Origin: Acholeplasmataceae bacterium UBA6190
GTDB taxonomy: Bacteria > Bacillota_I > Bacilli_A > Acholeplasmatales > Acholeplasmataceae
NCBI GenBank assembly: GCA_002422045.1
Contig: DITG01000069.1
Coordinates: forward strand, 345 to 31,314
Direction of reading: 5' to 3'
Length of the DNA stretch: 30,970 nt
Shown: positions 14,835 to 21,806 of the stretch, piece by piece
Layout of the letters: the number at the start of each line of letters is the position of its first letter
Position numbering within the stretch: position 1 is the stretch's first letter
Translations under genes and position numbers: made by a program
Notes under the pieces: model-generated
Told to the model about the DNA's origin: nothing
Databases searched by the model: none
The model's input: only the letters and a program-made list of their open reading frames with translations

Positions 14835-15803
14835 TTATGGAGTATTACTGATGATGACTTTACCTAATGCCTTACCTGATGCATAATGCTGATAGGCCTT
14901 TTGAACATGTTCCAAAGGGAATACGGAATCAATGATTGGGTGTAATTGCCCTTGATCTGCCATATTGGCCAATATTTCGGTGTCTTGTGGATTATTTTTT
15001 GCAACCAAACTCTTGAATGTCAAACCTGTGAACAGACCACGAATAGGTCCTTGAAGCATCGCTTGTGCGATTTGTCTACCATCACCACCGATACAGACAT
15101 AAATGCCGCCTCTGTTGAGGTGTTTTTGATAAAAACGGAGTGGATGATAGCCGTTGATACCAAGAATCAGATCATATTGACCTAAGCGATCCAAGTCATC
15201 TTTTTTGTTGTAATCTAGAATGACATCAGCCTTGGATTGATATGCTTGATTGTGGCTTCTTTGACTACAAACTGCAGTCACATGAGCTCCCATCGCTTTC
15301 GCAATCTGGATGGTGTAAGTACCAACACCACCGGAAGCTCCATAAATCAAAATAGATTGACCAGATTTCAGTTTTCCGGCATCTCTTAAGGCTTGGAGTG
15401 CGGTCTGACCCGCAAGAGGGATTGCAGCAGAAGCTTCGTGAGACAAAGTCTTGGGTTTGAGTACAACCTTTTTTGCTTTCAAGACCGCATATTCACAAAA
15501 CACACCTGAAGATGAAGATTCTGCGAAGACTTCATCACCAGGCTTGAACGAAGTAACAGTCTTTCCAACAGATTCGATCACACCCGAGAAATCTCCAATA
15601 GGTGTTTTGTTTTTAGGTCCCTTGAGTCCATAAAATAATCTGATCATGGCAGGTTTACCTTGTAGTAACAAGAGATTAGCTTTGTTGATGGAGTTTGCCT
15701 TGATGGAAATCAGAACTTCATCATCTTTGGGTATCGGTTTTTCAATCGTACTGATTTTGAGTTCTTCAAATGAACCATAACGATCATAAGTGACAGCTTT
15801 CAT
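14835..15803 (-). CDS. Zinc-independent MDR-family oxidoreductase (quinone reductase-like)
   Basis: A 322-aa medium-chain dehydrogenase/reductase, likely NADPH-dependent and cytoplasmic. It has the N-terminal GroES-like domain (PIGDFSGVIESVGKTV, FKPGDEVF), AIPLAGQTALQAL, and the Rossmann motif SILIYGASGGVGTYTIQIAK. The Cys/His ligands of zinc alcohol dehydrogenases are absent, which places it with NADPH:quinone reductases and enoyl-type reductases; the substrate is unknown. SD AAAGGA lies upstream of ATG 15803. It starts one base after the stop of the XRE regulator gene and is the last gene of that leftward operon, which suggests its expression is controlled by that regulator. Confidence 0.9.
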   Translation of the reverse strand: MKAVTYDRYGSFEELKISTIEKPIPKDDEVLISIKANSINKANLLLLQGKPAMIRLFYGLKGPKNKTPIGDFSGVIESVGKTVTSFKPGDEVFAESSSSGVFCEYAVLKAKKVVLKPKTLSHEASAAIPLAGQTALQALRDAGKLKSGQSILIYGASGGVGTYTIQIAKAMGAHVTAVCSQRSHNQAYQSKADVILDYNKKDDLDRLGQYDLILGINGYHPLRFYQKHLNRGGIYVCIGGDGRQIAQAMLQGPIRGLFTGLTFKSLVAKNNPQDTEILANMADQGQLHPIIDSVFPLEHVQKAYQHYASGKALGKVIISNTP

Positions 15804-15804
15804 G

Positions 15805-16026
15805 TTATTTTTCCTTTTCTACGGAGGTGAAGACTTGATCAAGTGTCACATTGAAGATTCTTGCGATGGCAAAGGCAAGTTCTAGTGTTGGTGAATATTT
15901 CCCATTTTCGATGGCAACGATGGTTTGTCTTGATACACCTGTCCGGTTGGCGAGTTCTTGTTGGGTCATTTCTTGATGATCAAAACGTAAGCGACGAATT
16001 TGATTTTGGATCTCATACTTAGCCAT
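15805..16026 (-). CDS. XRE-family transcriptional regulator
   Basis: A compact 73-aa helix-turn-helix protein of the Cro/C1 (XRE) type: RRLRFDHQEMTQQELANRTG, VSRQTIVAIENGKYSPTLEL and AIARIFNVTLDQVF cover the full five-helix domain with no effector domain. I use ATG 16026 because the family start (MAKYEIQNQIRRLR) is there and GAGG precedes it; an upstream TTG would add 15 unrelated residues. Its start overlaps the membrane protein stop by eight bases. Such XRE-plus-4TM pairs are common in Firmicutes. It probably represses its own operon by binding the tandem 21-bp repeat at 16523-16564; that is inference. Confidence 0.9.
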   Translation of the reverse strand: MAKYEIQNQIRRLRFDHQEMTQQELANRTGVSRQTIVAIENGKYSPTLELAFAIARIFNVTLDQVFTSVEKEK

Positions 16027-16477
16027 TATGAATACCTCGTCTATAGAAGAAGAGTTTTGAGCATTCCTCAAAGATTGCTGCTACAAAGAATCCGATGTAG
16101 ACGACATTCAGTACCCAGATTAAGGATACATCAAACAATACCAAGACAGGAGCGAACAAAATCGCAACTGACGAAACGATACCGCCATTACGAACAGATT
16201 TCAAGTTGATCAGTTTTTCCATTTCATCGACGACATCGTCAACCTTTCCAGGTTCCTTTTTAACTGCATAAACCACTTCATAAGCTATATTGAATGCAAT
16301 CAAGATGACGATGGTCATAACAATCAGAATACCGATGAAAATGAGCATGGTGCTCGCCCAAAACTTGCCATCCTGATATTGTAGAGGATCTCTGGTCAGG
16401 ATATACCCCAAATAGGAGCCAATGCCAATGATGTAAATCAAGATTGTGATGAGTGCTTGTTTTTCTTTGTAAGCCAT
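16019..16477 (-). CDS. Four-TM membrane protein paired with XRE regulator
   Basis: A 152-aa membrane protein with two N-terminal segments (about 9-26 and 42-68), a cytoplasmic loop rich in charged residues (VKKEPGKVDDVVDEMEKLIN) and two further segments (about 99-118 and 120-136), ending in a short basic tail. I do not recognise a catalytic motif. It is the first gene of the leftward operon, with SD AGAGAGGT before ATG 16477, and overlaps the XRE gene, so it may sense a membrane signal or sequester the regulator; that role is inferred from the pairing only. Confidence 0.82.
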   Translation of the reverse strand: MAYKEKQALITILIYIIGIGSYLGYILTRDPLQYQDGKFWASTMLIFIGILIVMTIVILIAFNIAYEVVYAVKKEPGKVDDVVDEMEKLINLKSVRNGGIVSSVAILFAPVLVLFDVSLIWVLNVVYIGFFVAAIFEECSKLFFYRRGIHNG

Positions 16478-16509
16478 GTGATATTACCTCTCTTTGTTTT
16501 GATGATTCT

Positions 16510-16538
16510 ATTGTATAACAAAATATACATGATGTCAA
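16510..16538 (-). promoter_or_regulatory. Promoter of the 4-TM/XRE/MDR operon
   Basis: On the minus strand, a consensus TTGACA (16538-16533), 17-bp spacer and TACAAT (16515-16510). The -35 lies inside the first copy of the tandem 21-bp repeat. Confidence 0.87.
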
Positions 16539-16564
16539 ATATAATATACATGAAGTTTGATATA
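16523..16564. repeat. Tandem 21-bp repeat, probable operator between divergent promoters
   Basis: Copy 1 (16523-16543) and copy 2 (16544-16564) are adjacent and match at 17 of 21 positions, both opening ATATACATGA and closing ATATA. Copy 1 covers the leftward -35; copy 2 covers most of the rightward -10. The 21-bp period equals two helical turns, fitting two regulator dimers side by side. Confidence 0.7.
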
Positions 16565-16566
16565 AT
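16558..16566 (+). promoter_or_regulatory. Extended -10 promoter candidate for the aldehyde dehydrogenase gene
   Basis: TGATATAAT at 16558-16566, with no good -35. It would give a leader of about 85 bases containing a 6-bp hairpin (16606-16611 with 16615-16620). Weaker TATCAT boxes nearer the gene are alternatives. Confidence 0.5.
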
Positions 16567-16656
16567 TGTCATTGATGGCAAATCATGTGACAAGGTATCA
16601 TCTTTCTTCATGAAATGAAGGAGTCGTGATATCATAGAAATCAAAGAGGTGTATGT

Positions 16657-18021
16657 ATGAACTATCAAGAACTTGTTTTGAAACAAAGAACATTTTATCA
16701 GACAGAAGCAACCAAATCTTACGCATTCAGGAAAGATGCGCTCATCAAATTGAAAGAGGCCATCAAACTTCATGAAACAGATATTTTAAACGCACTTCAG
16801 ATGGATTTGGGAAAATCTCATTTTGAAGGATATCTCACCGAAGTTGGGGTGACTCTACTTGAATTAAATGCAGCCATCAAGCATCTGAAAAGTTGGATGA
16901 AAGTCAGACGTGTTGCAACCCCACTGACGTTATTCAAGGCCAAAAGTTATCTCTATCAGGAACCTTACGGCACTGTACTCATCATGAGTCCTTGGAACTA
17001 TCCTTTTCAACTCACCATCGGACCTTTGATTGGCGCGATTGCTGCGGGAAACACTGCAGTTCTCAAATCCAGTCCAGATTCAGTACATACATCGAAACTG
17101 ATGAAAACCATCATTGAAGATTTGTTTCCTGAAGAGTTTGTCAAGATATATACGGGTGGGCTTGATGAAAGTAAGGCTGTCCTATCTCAGCGTTATGACT
17201 ATATCTTTTTCACAGGCAGTACTGAAGTGGGTAAGATTGTGATGAGCGAAGCATCCAAGCATCTGACACCTGTCACACTGGAACTGGGCGGGAAAAGTCC
17301 AGCCATCATCGATGACACGATGGATTTGAGCATGGTGGCCAAACGTATCGTTTACGGTAAGTTTGTCAATGCCGGTCAAACCTGCATTGCTCCTGATTAC
17401 GTCCTAATTCAAAAAGGACTGGAAGAAACCTTCATCGTACACGCAAACGCATGGATCCGTACCTTCTATGGCACAGACCCCATGAAGTCTCTAGATTATC
17501 CGAAAATCATCTCTAAAAAACATCACGCAAGACTTGTATCCCTACTTCAATCTGGAAAACCAGTCGTCGGAGGATCATTTACGGATACCAAGATTGAGCC
17601 GACACTGCTGACCCAGATCGATTTGGATAGTCCGATTCTCAAAGAAGAAATCTTTGGTCCGATTCTACCCATTTTGACATACGAGAATGAAGATCAGATG
17701 ATTCACGCACTCAAAATCAAAGAAAAGCCTCTTGCCTTATACTTATTTACCAAAAACAAGAAGTTCGAACAAAAAGTACTCGCTCAAGTCTCATTTGGTG
17801 GTGCAACCTTAAACGATACCATCATGCATTTTGCCAATTCCAACATGCCATTTGGTGGCGTCGGTCATTCAGGTATGGGTGGATATCATGGAAAATTCAG
17901 TTTCATGACCTTCAGCCATGCCAAAGGTGTTGTTGATCGTTCACGCATCGTTGATCTGTTTTTCAGATATCCCCCCTATCCAAAAAAGAGAATTCATCTG
18001 ATCAAGAAAATTGTGAAGTGA
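16657..18021 (+). CDS. Aldehyde dehydrogenase family protein (class 3-like)
   Basis: A 454-aa NAD(P)-dependent aldehyde dehydrogenase that would oxidise an aldehyde to the acid. It shows the short class 3 form typical of YwdH/AldH proteins: PYGTVLIMSPWNYPF, FFTGSTEVGKIV, the general base Glu209 in LELGGKSP, the catalytic Cys243 in NAGQTCIAPDY, EEIFGPILPIL and the C-terminal NMPFGGVGHSGMGGYHG. The C-terminus is basic and somewhat hydrophobic (FFRYPPYPKKRIHLIKKIVK), as in membrane-associated class 3 enzymes. SD AGAGGTG, ATG 16657. It is divergent from the XRE operon across a shared repeat, and with the MDR reductase suggests handling of reactive carbonyls; substrate unknown. Confidence 0.94.
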   Translation: MNYQELVLKQRTFYQTEATKSYAFRKDALIKLKEAIKLHETDILNALQMDLGKSHFEGYLTEVGVTLLELNAAIKHLKSWMKVRRVATPLTLFKAKSYLYQEPYGTVLIMSPWNYPFQLTIGPLIGAIAAGNTAVLKSSPDSVHTSKLMKTIIEDLFPEEFVKIYTGGLDESKAVLSQRYDYIFFTGSTEVGKIVMSEASKHLTPVTLELGGKSPAIIDDTMDLSMVAKRIVYGKFVNAGQTCIAPDYVLIQKGLEETFIVHANAWIRTFYGTDPMKSLDYPKIISKKHHARLVSLLQSGKPVVGGSFTDTKIEPTLLTQIDLDSPILKEEIFGPILPILTYENEDQMIHALKIKEKPLALYLFTKNKKFEQKVLAQVSFGGATLNDTIMHFANSNMPFGGVGHSGMGGYHGKFSFMTFSHAKGVVDRSRIVDLFFRYPPYPKKRIHLIKKIVK

Positions 18022-18030
18022 GGGTATCCC

Positions 18031-18270
18031 ATGGTAAAAGAAAAGAAATGTGAACTCAAAGACGGACTCACCATCAAGTATCATGCCAACGGAAAATCGG
18101 TGTGGTCCAAAGGCATGATTGAGTTTGGCCAGCCCGAAGGATATTGGGAGTGGTATCGAATCGATGGTACCCTCAAGAGATCTGGTTATTTTGACAAAGG
18201 TAGACAAGTTGGAACGTGGATTACTTATGATGAAACAGGTCAGCCCTACAAAGAGACCATCAAACCATAA
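18031..18270 (+). CDS. MORN-repeat variant (YwqK-like) small protein
   Basis: A 79-aa protein built of MORN-variant repeats of the type found in YwqK-family proteins: EGYWEWYRIDGTLKRSGYF and GRQVGTWITYDETGQPY, preceded by a less regular copy (GLTIKYHANGKSVWSKGMI). Such repeats form short beta hairpins and mediate binding; databases sometimes label the family an antitoxin, which the sequence alone does not support. It begins nine bases after the aldehyde dehydrogenase stop, with SD TGAGGG, so the two are cotranscribed. Confidence 0.82.
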   Translation: MVKEKKCELKDGLTIKYHANGKSVWSKGMIEFGQPEGYWEWYRIDGTLKRSGYFDKGRQVGTWITYDETGQPYKETIKP

Positions 18271-18283
18271 AGATCAATAAAAA

Positions 18284-18316
18284 AACAAGCGAAGTTGTGA
18301 TCAGACTTCGCTTGTT
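18284..18316 (-). terminator. Perfect 12-bp hairpin with T tract only on the minus strand
   Basis: AACAAGCGAAGT (18284-18295) pairs perfectly with ACTTCGCTTGTT (18305-18316). On the plus strand it is followed by GCATC, a poor terminator; on the minus strand it runs into TTTTTTATTG, a good one. No leftward gene ends here, so it may stop antisense transcripts or act as a weak plus-strand terminator after the MORN gene. Confidence 0.6.
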
Positions 18317-18418
18317 GCATCTTAAAGGACGCTTTTCGCAACTTAAAAGGAAGATGATTGATGAAAAGGCACATTTCGATTATCATGGAATCATCAAGAA
18401 ACCCTTAGGAGGTATATC

Positions 18419-19039
18419 ATGAAAAAACTCATAGCACTCTTTACTCTAGTCTTATTTGCAACTGTGCTGATCGGATGCAGTGCACTCGATCCACTCGAAA
18501 ACTTCATCAAAGCAGCAAACAGTAACGTCACAACCATCGAAGCATTCGAAGCGGTTGAATCAGAAGATGAAATCGGTGTGAACGCACTCACATCACAAAG
18601 CATTCTGCAAGTATCACTAACTCTTTCAACCAATCAAGAAAAGATCGCATACATCCGCACGCTCTTCCAAGACATCAAATTGCTTCATGCGCAAAATGTC
18701 ATTGATGCCAACGATGTGAAAACTTCATGGGCACTCCTCAAGACGAACGCTGAAACTTTCAAATCACTTGGACTTGAAATGAGTACAGAAGACAAGGCAA
18801 CACTTCGCGAAGCAAGACAACTGATTGTCGCTGAACGTCAAACCATCATGGAAACTCGTGGAGAAGTTTACAACTTATTCTTAGAATTACGCGGTAAGTA
18901 CACGCTAGAAAACTTAGATTTGATCATCAGCAACTTAGAAGAAGTGAAAGTCATCTTAGAACAAAGAGCGGCATTCATCACACTCTTTGGTCAGACTGTC
19001 ACAGACGTTAACCTGATTGTTGAAAGTTATCTCCCTTAA
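18419..19039 (+). CDS. Small helical lipoprotein, unknown function
   Basis: A 206-aa lipoprotein: signal MKKLIALFTLVLFATVLIGC with lipid Cys20, then an almost entirely helical chain without aromatic clusters or known motifs. The mid-part (LTLSTNQEKIAYIRTLFQDI) recalls stress-type helical periplasmic proteins, but I cannot assign a family. SD TTAGGAGG, ATG 18419. No clear promoter is visible in the 148 bases upstream; a short reading frame at 18354-18422 ends in ATGA overlap with this start. It converges on the large lipoprotein gene through a shared terminator. Confidence 0.85.
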   Translation: MKKLIALFTLVLFATVLIGCSALDPLENFIKAANSNVTTIEAFEAVESEDEIGVNALTSQSILQVSLTLSTNQEKIAYIRTLFQDIKLLHAQNVIDANDVKTSWALLKTNAETFKSLGLEMSTEDKATLREARQLIVAERQTIMETRGEVYNLFLELRGKYTLENLDLIISNLEEVKVILEQRAAFITLFGQTVTDVNLIVESYLP

Positions 19040-19057
19040 GTTCATCATCTTGATCAA

Positions 19058-19092
19058 ACAAAAAAAGCGGAGTCCAATTGGGCTCCGCTTTG
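19058..19092. terminator. Bidirectional terminator between convergent lipoprotein genes
   Basis: A 12-bp stem (19064-19075 with 19080-19091, one wobble, AATT loop), GC-rich. The seven A on the left give a strong T tract for leftward transcripts; the plus-strand tail CTTTGT is shorter. Confidence 0.88.
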
Positions 19093-19108
19093 TCATGAAA
19101 ACAAGTGA

Positions 19109-21706
19109 TTAGTTGATGTAAGGCTGTTCTTCAACCATACCCATATCAAATATGCCTCTGATGAAGTCAATTTGTTCTGGAGTAGGTACACCGACTGTGT
19201 AAGTTCTTGCCAAACGAATGTCAGCAATCAACTGTTCAATCATATCGATGAAGTCTGCTTGCTGTGTATTCAATTCGCTTTGGAGCATTTCAGTGATCAA
19301 GAGAACACTGCTGTTTTCCAAGATGCCATCGAAGACGAGATTGATGGTTTGATATAACAAGGTTTCAAACTGTGCAGTGAGAATATTATCGAGCAGAATC
19401 ACTGCGGTTAACATGAGATCAGTATCAAATTCTTGTTCCCAAGTGTTCAGATACATGACGCCATCCAGATCAAGTGCGGTTGCATGAGCAACAACGAATG
19501 CTTGTAAAGTCTTGATATTGAAGATGACTTGTGCAGCTTCATCGACGATTGCATTGAATGCAGTATCAAATTCAGTTGCAAGTACACCCTCTTGAACAGC
19601 AGCAACTTTCGCTGGAATCTTCACGAGTCTTAGGACATTTTCAATGGTTTGTAGATCCATCGGTGTGAAGAATGCTGTATTGTATGGAACAAATAAGTCA
19701 ATCAAGAGTTCGATGTCAACAAACATTGCTTGGCTAGGTTCTGCGTAATCTTGGATATCCAGAATACCAAAGAAGAATGCGGCATCACTTGCCAAGAATT
19801 CTTCAATGAAACCAGATCCGATTTCTCCAAATAAATCCAGAACATCTCTGAGTGGTGCATAAGCAGCAATCAGTTCATCAGTCACGAGTGTCAGGATTTC
19901 TATTTCTGTTTCATCTTCCATTTGTTCAAGTGCGATTGCCTTGAATCCTTGAATGAATTTGACATAAAGCTGTTGCATCTCTGCATCATCTAAGAGTGCA
20001 TCTAGAGCACCTATCTTGGTCTGATTTGCAGTGACGAATGCATCCACATGATTGAGTAAGTAAAGTGCTAGTTCAAACACAGCATATGGATCAGTTCTTT
20101 GTTCATAATATGTTTCAGTGATGTATTGCTCTGTATACCAATCCCAATATTCATAAGTAACTTCTTCTTCATAAGTCAGAGTTTCTGTGATTTCAATGAT
20201 GTTTTCAAGGTCAGTTTGAGAGATTGTGTCTAAGTAGAGTAAGATCAGTTCGACAACAGCGTGATCAATTTCACCGAGATAGGGCGCATGAGTCATGTAT
20301 TGTGTCGCATTAATATCACCAAAGACAGCTGAAACGGTGAAGAGAACTTCATACATGTTACCAAATGCTTCAGCATCAGGTAAAGTTGTAATCAGAATAT
20401 TCAAGACTTCATCTTTGATGATGAAGACTTCATCGAGTCCAAACATTCCGCCAGGCAATGTGTCTAGTGCAGCAATCAGTGCTGGTGTGACTGAATCATA
20501 AAGCAGTGTTGCATAACTGACGAAATCGGCGATGGCTTGTTTGAAGAGGTCATCTTCGGCAATCCAAAGCGCTTTGAATTCAAGAAGCATTGGAATGCGT
20601 TCTTCAGATTCAGCAATACTGTCTGTGAGCCAACCCTTTTCATAAACATACGCATTGACATATTGGAATGGATTGAATAGCATCGGATAATCATTATAGA
20701 GGAGTCCATCCAGGAATGCAGTTTGTCCTGCAGCTTTGGCATTGGTCAAAATGTTGTGAAACAGTGCAACATAAGGTTCAGGATTTGTCAAATACCAGCT
20801 ATCATTCCATCCGTAAACGATATTGGGAGCAATCGTGTATCCAATGATGGACATGAGATTATAGAACTCCCATTCTGCGTAATCAAGTGCAAACAAAGCA
20901 TCCAAATCTGCATAAAATGCAGGTGATGTGAGTGCCTTCAGTTGATTATAAAGTGCAGCGCCCTCAGCTGAGGTCTTGAATCCTTGGAGCAGTAAGTTGA
21001 TTTCAGCAAGTCTTGCTTCATCACGGTCAATCCTTAAATTTTCATCAATGATGATTTCATCGATACCTGTCAAAAGCAGGTTATAAATCATCACAGCGAC
21101 TTCATTGGCATCCATATCAAAATCAAATGCATCCAGTTGAAGTTTGATGTCCGTGAAATCTTCGACATCGCCCATACCTTCACCCATATTCTTCACTTGA
21201 GTGAACATCGATAATGCTTTGGCTTGGTCCATACCCAGTTCAAATGCGGTTTGTGAGAATGTCTGGACAAGCGATACGTTTCTTTGATAGTCGCGATATG
21301 CCCATTCATCTTCAAAACTTGATTCCTGCATGCCTAACGTATAGGTAGGATCAATCAATAATAACAAAGCCTGGTTCAGTAATGTCAAATCGATGCTTTG
21401 AATGGTATAGGTTTTGTTAGAAGAAGGCAAGGAGAGTTTTTCTCCAGCTTTCGCAACGACATAAACCGTATGATTACCAGCACCGAGTTCAAGAGAACCG
21501 AGGTTAAATGTCGTTGTCGTTACAGTGAATTGCTGTGTTCCGACAAATACGATATATTCCTCTGCGCCTTCGACAGAATCCCAGGTCACAATACCATTGT
21601 TAATGGCAACATTTTTTGGGGCATCCAGTGAGAGTTCGGTTTCGCCGCAAGCGACAAGAACGAACACTAACATGATGGCCATGACAATTTTTAAAATTTT
21701 TCCCAT
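19109..21706 (-). CDS. Large lipoprotein with N-terminal fibronectin type III-like domain
   Basis: An 865-aa surface lipoprotein. The signal MGKILKIVMAIMLVFVLVAC gives lipid Cys20. Residues about 27-102 form an FN3-like beta domain (PKNVAINNGIVTWDSVEGAE, YIVFVGTQQF, GAGNHTVYVVAKAG). The remaining 760 residues are acidic, Leu/Ala-rich and helical, without a motif I recognise; one short aromatic stretch (TYEYWDWYTEQYITETYYEQ) stands out at about the middle. SD GGGAGGA seven bases before ATG 21706. It has its own -10 box and terminator. The FN3 domain suggests binding to a surface ligand or polysaccharide; function unknown. The neighbouring permease operon runs in the same direction and could read through. 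Confidence 0.85.
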   Translation of the reverse strand: MGKILKIVMAIMLVFVLVACGETELSLDAPKNVAINNGIVTWDSVEGAEEYIVFVGTQQFTVTTTTFNLGSLELGAGNHTVYVVAKAGEKLSLPSSNKTYTIQSIDLTLLNQALLLLIDPTYTLGMQESSFEDEWAYRDYQRNVSLVQTFSQTAFELGMDQAKALSMFTQVKNMGEGMGDVEDFTDIKLQLDAFDFDMDANEVAVMIYNLLLTGIDEIIIDENLRIDRDEARLAEINLLLQGFKTSAEGAALYNQLKALTSPAFYADLDALFALDYAEWEFYNLMSIIGYTIAPNIVYGWNDSWYLTNPEPYVALFHNILTNAKAAGQTAFLDGLLYNDYPMLFNPFQYVNAYVYEKGWLTDSIAESEERIPMLLEFKALWIAEDDLFKQAIADFVSYATLLYDSVTPALIAALDTLPGGMFGLDEVFIIKDEVLNILITTLPDAEAFGNMYEVLFTVSAVFGDINATQYMTHAPYLGEIDHAVVELILLYLDTISQTDLENIIEITETLTYEEEVTYEYWDWYTEQYITETYYEQRTDPYAVFELALYLLNHVDAFVTANQTKIGALDALLDDAEMQQLYVKFIQGFKAIALEQMEDETEIEILTLVTDELIAAYAPLRDVLDLFGEIGSGFIEEFLASDAAFFFGILDIQDYAEPSQAMFVDIELLIDLFVPYNTAFFTPMDLQTIENVLRLVKIPAKVAAVQEGVLATEFDTAFNAIVDEAAQVIFNIKTLQAFVVAHATALDLDGVMYLNTWEQEFDTDLMLTAVILLDNILTAQFETLLYQTINLVFDGILENSSVLLITEMLQSELNTQQADFIDMIEQLIADIRLARTYTVGVPTPEQIDFIRGIFDMGMVEEQPYIN

Positions 21707-21765
21707 AATTTTATCCTCCCGTGGATCAATTTCAACGATGATGCAAATGTTGATTGGCTACTCTA

Positions 21766-21771
21766 ATTATA
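21766..21771 (-). promoter_or_regulatory. -10 box of the large lipoprotein gene
   Basis: TATAAT on the minus strand (21771-21766), about 60 bp before the start codon. No -35 at proper spacing was found. The gap between the two genes (21707-21806) also holds a run of six T on the minus strand after the permease gene, without a clear stem. Confidence 0.5.
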
Positions 21772-21806
21772 CGCCCGATATTTAAAAAAGTGATGTGAAC
21801 GCCTTA

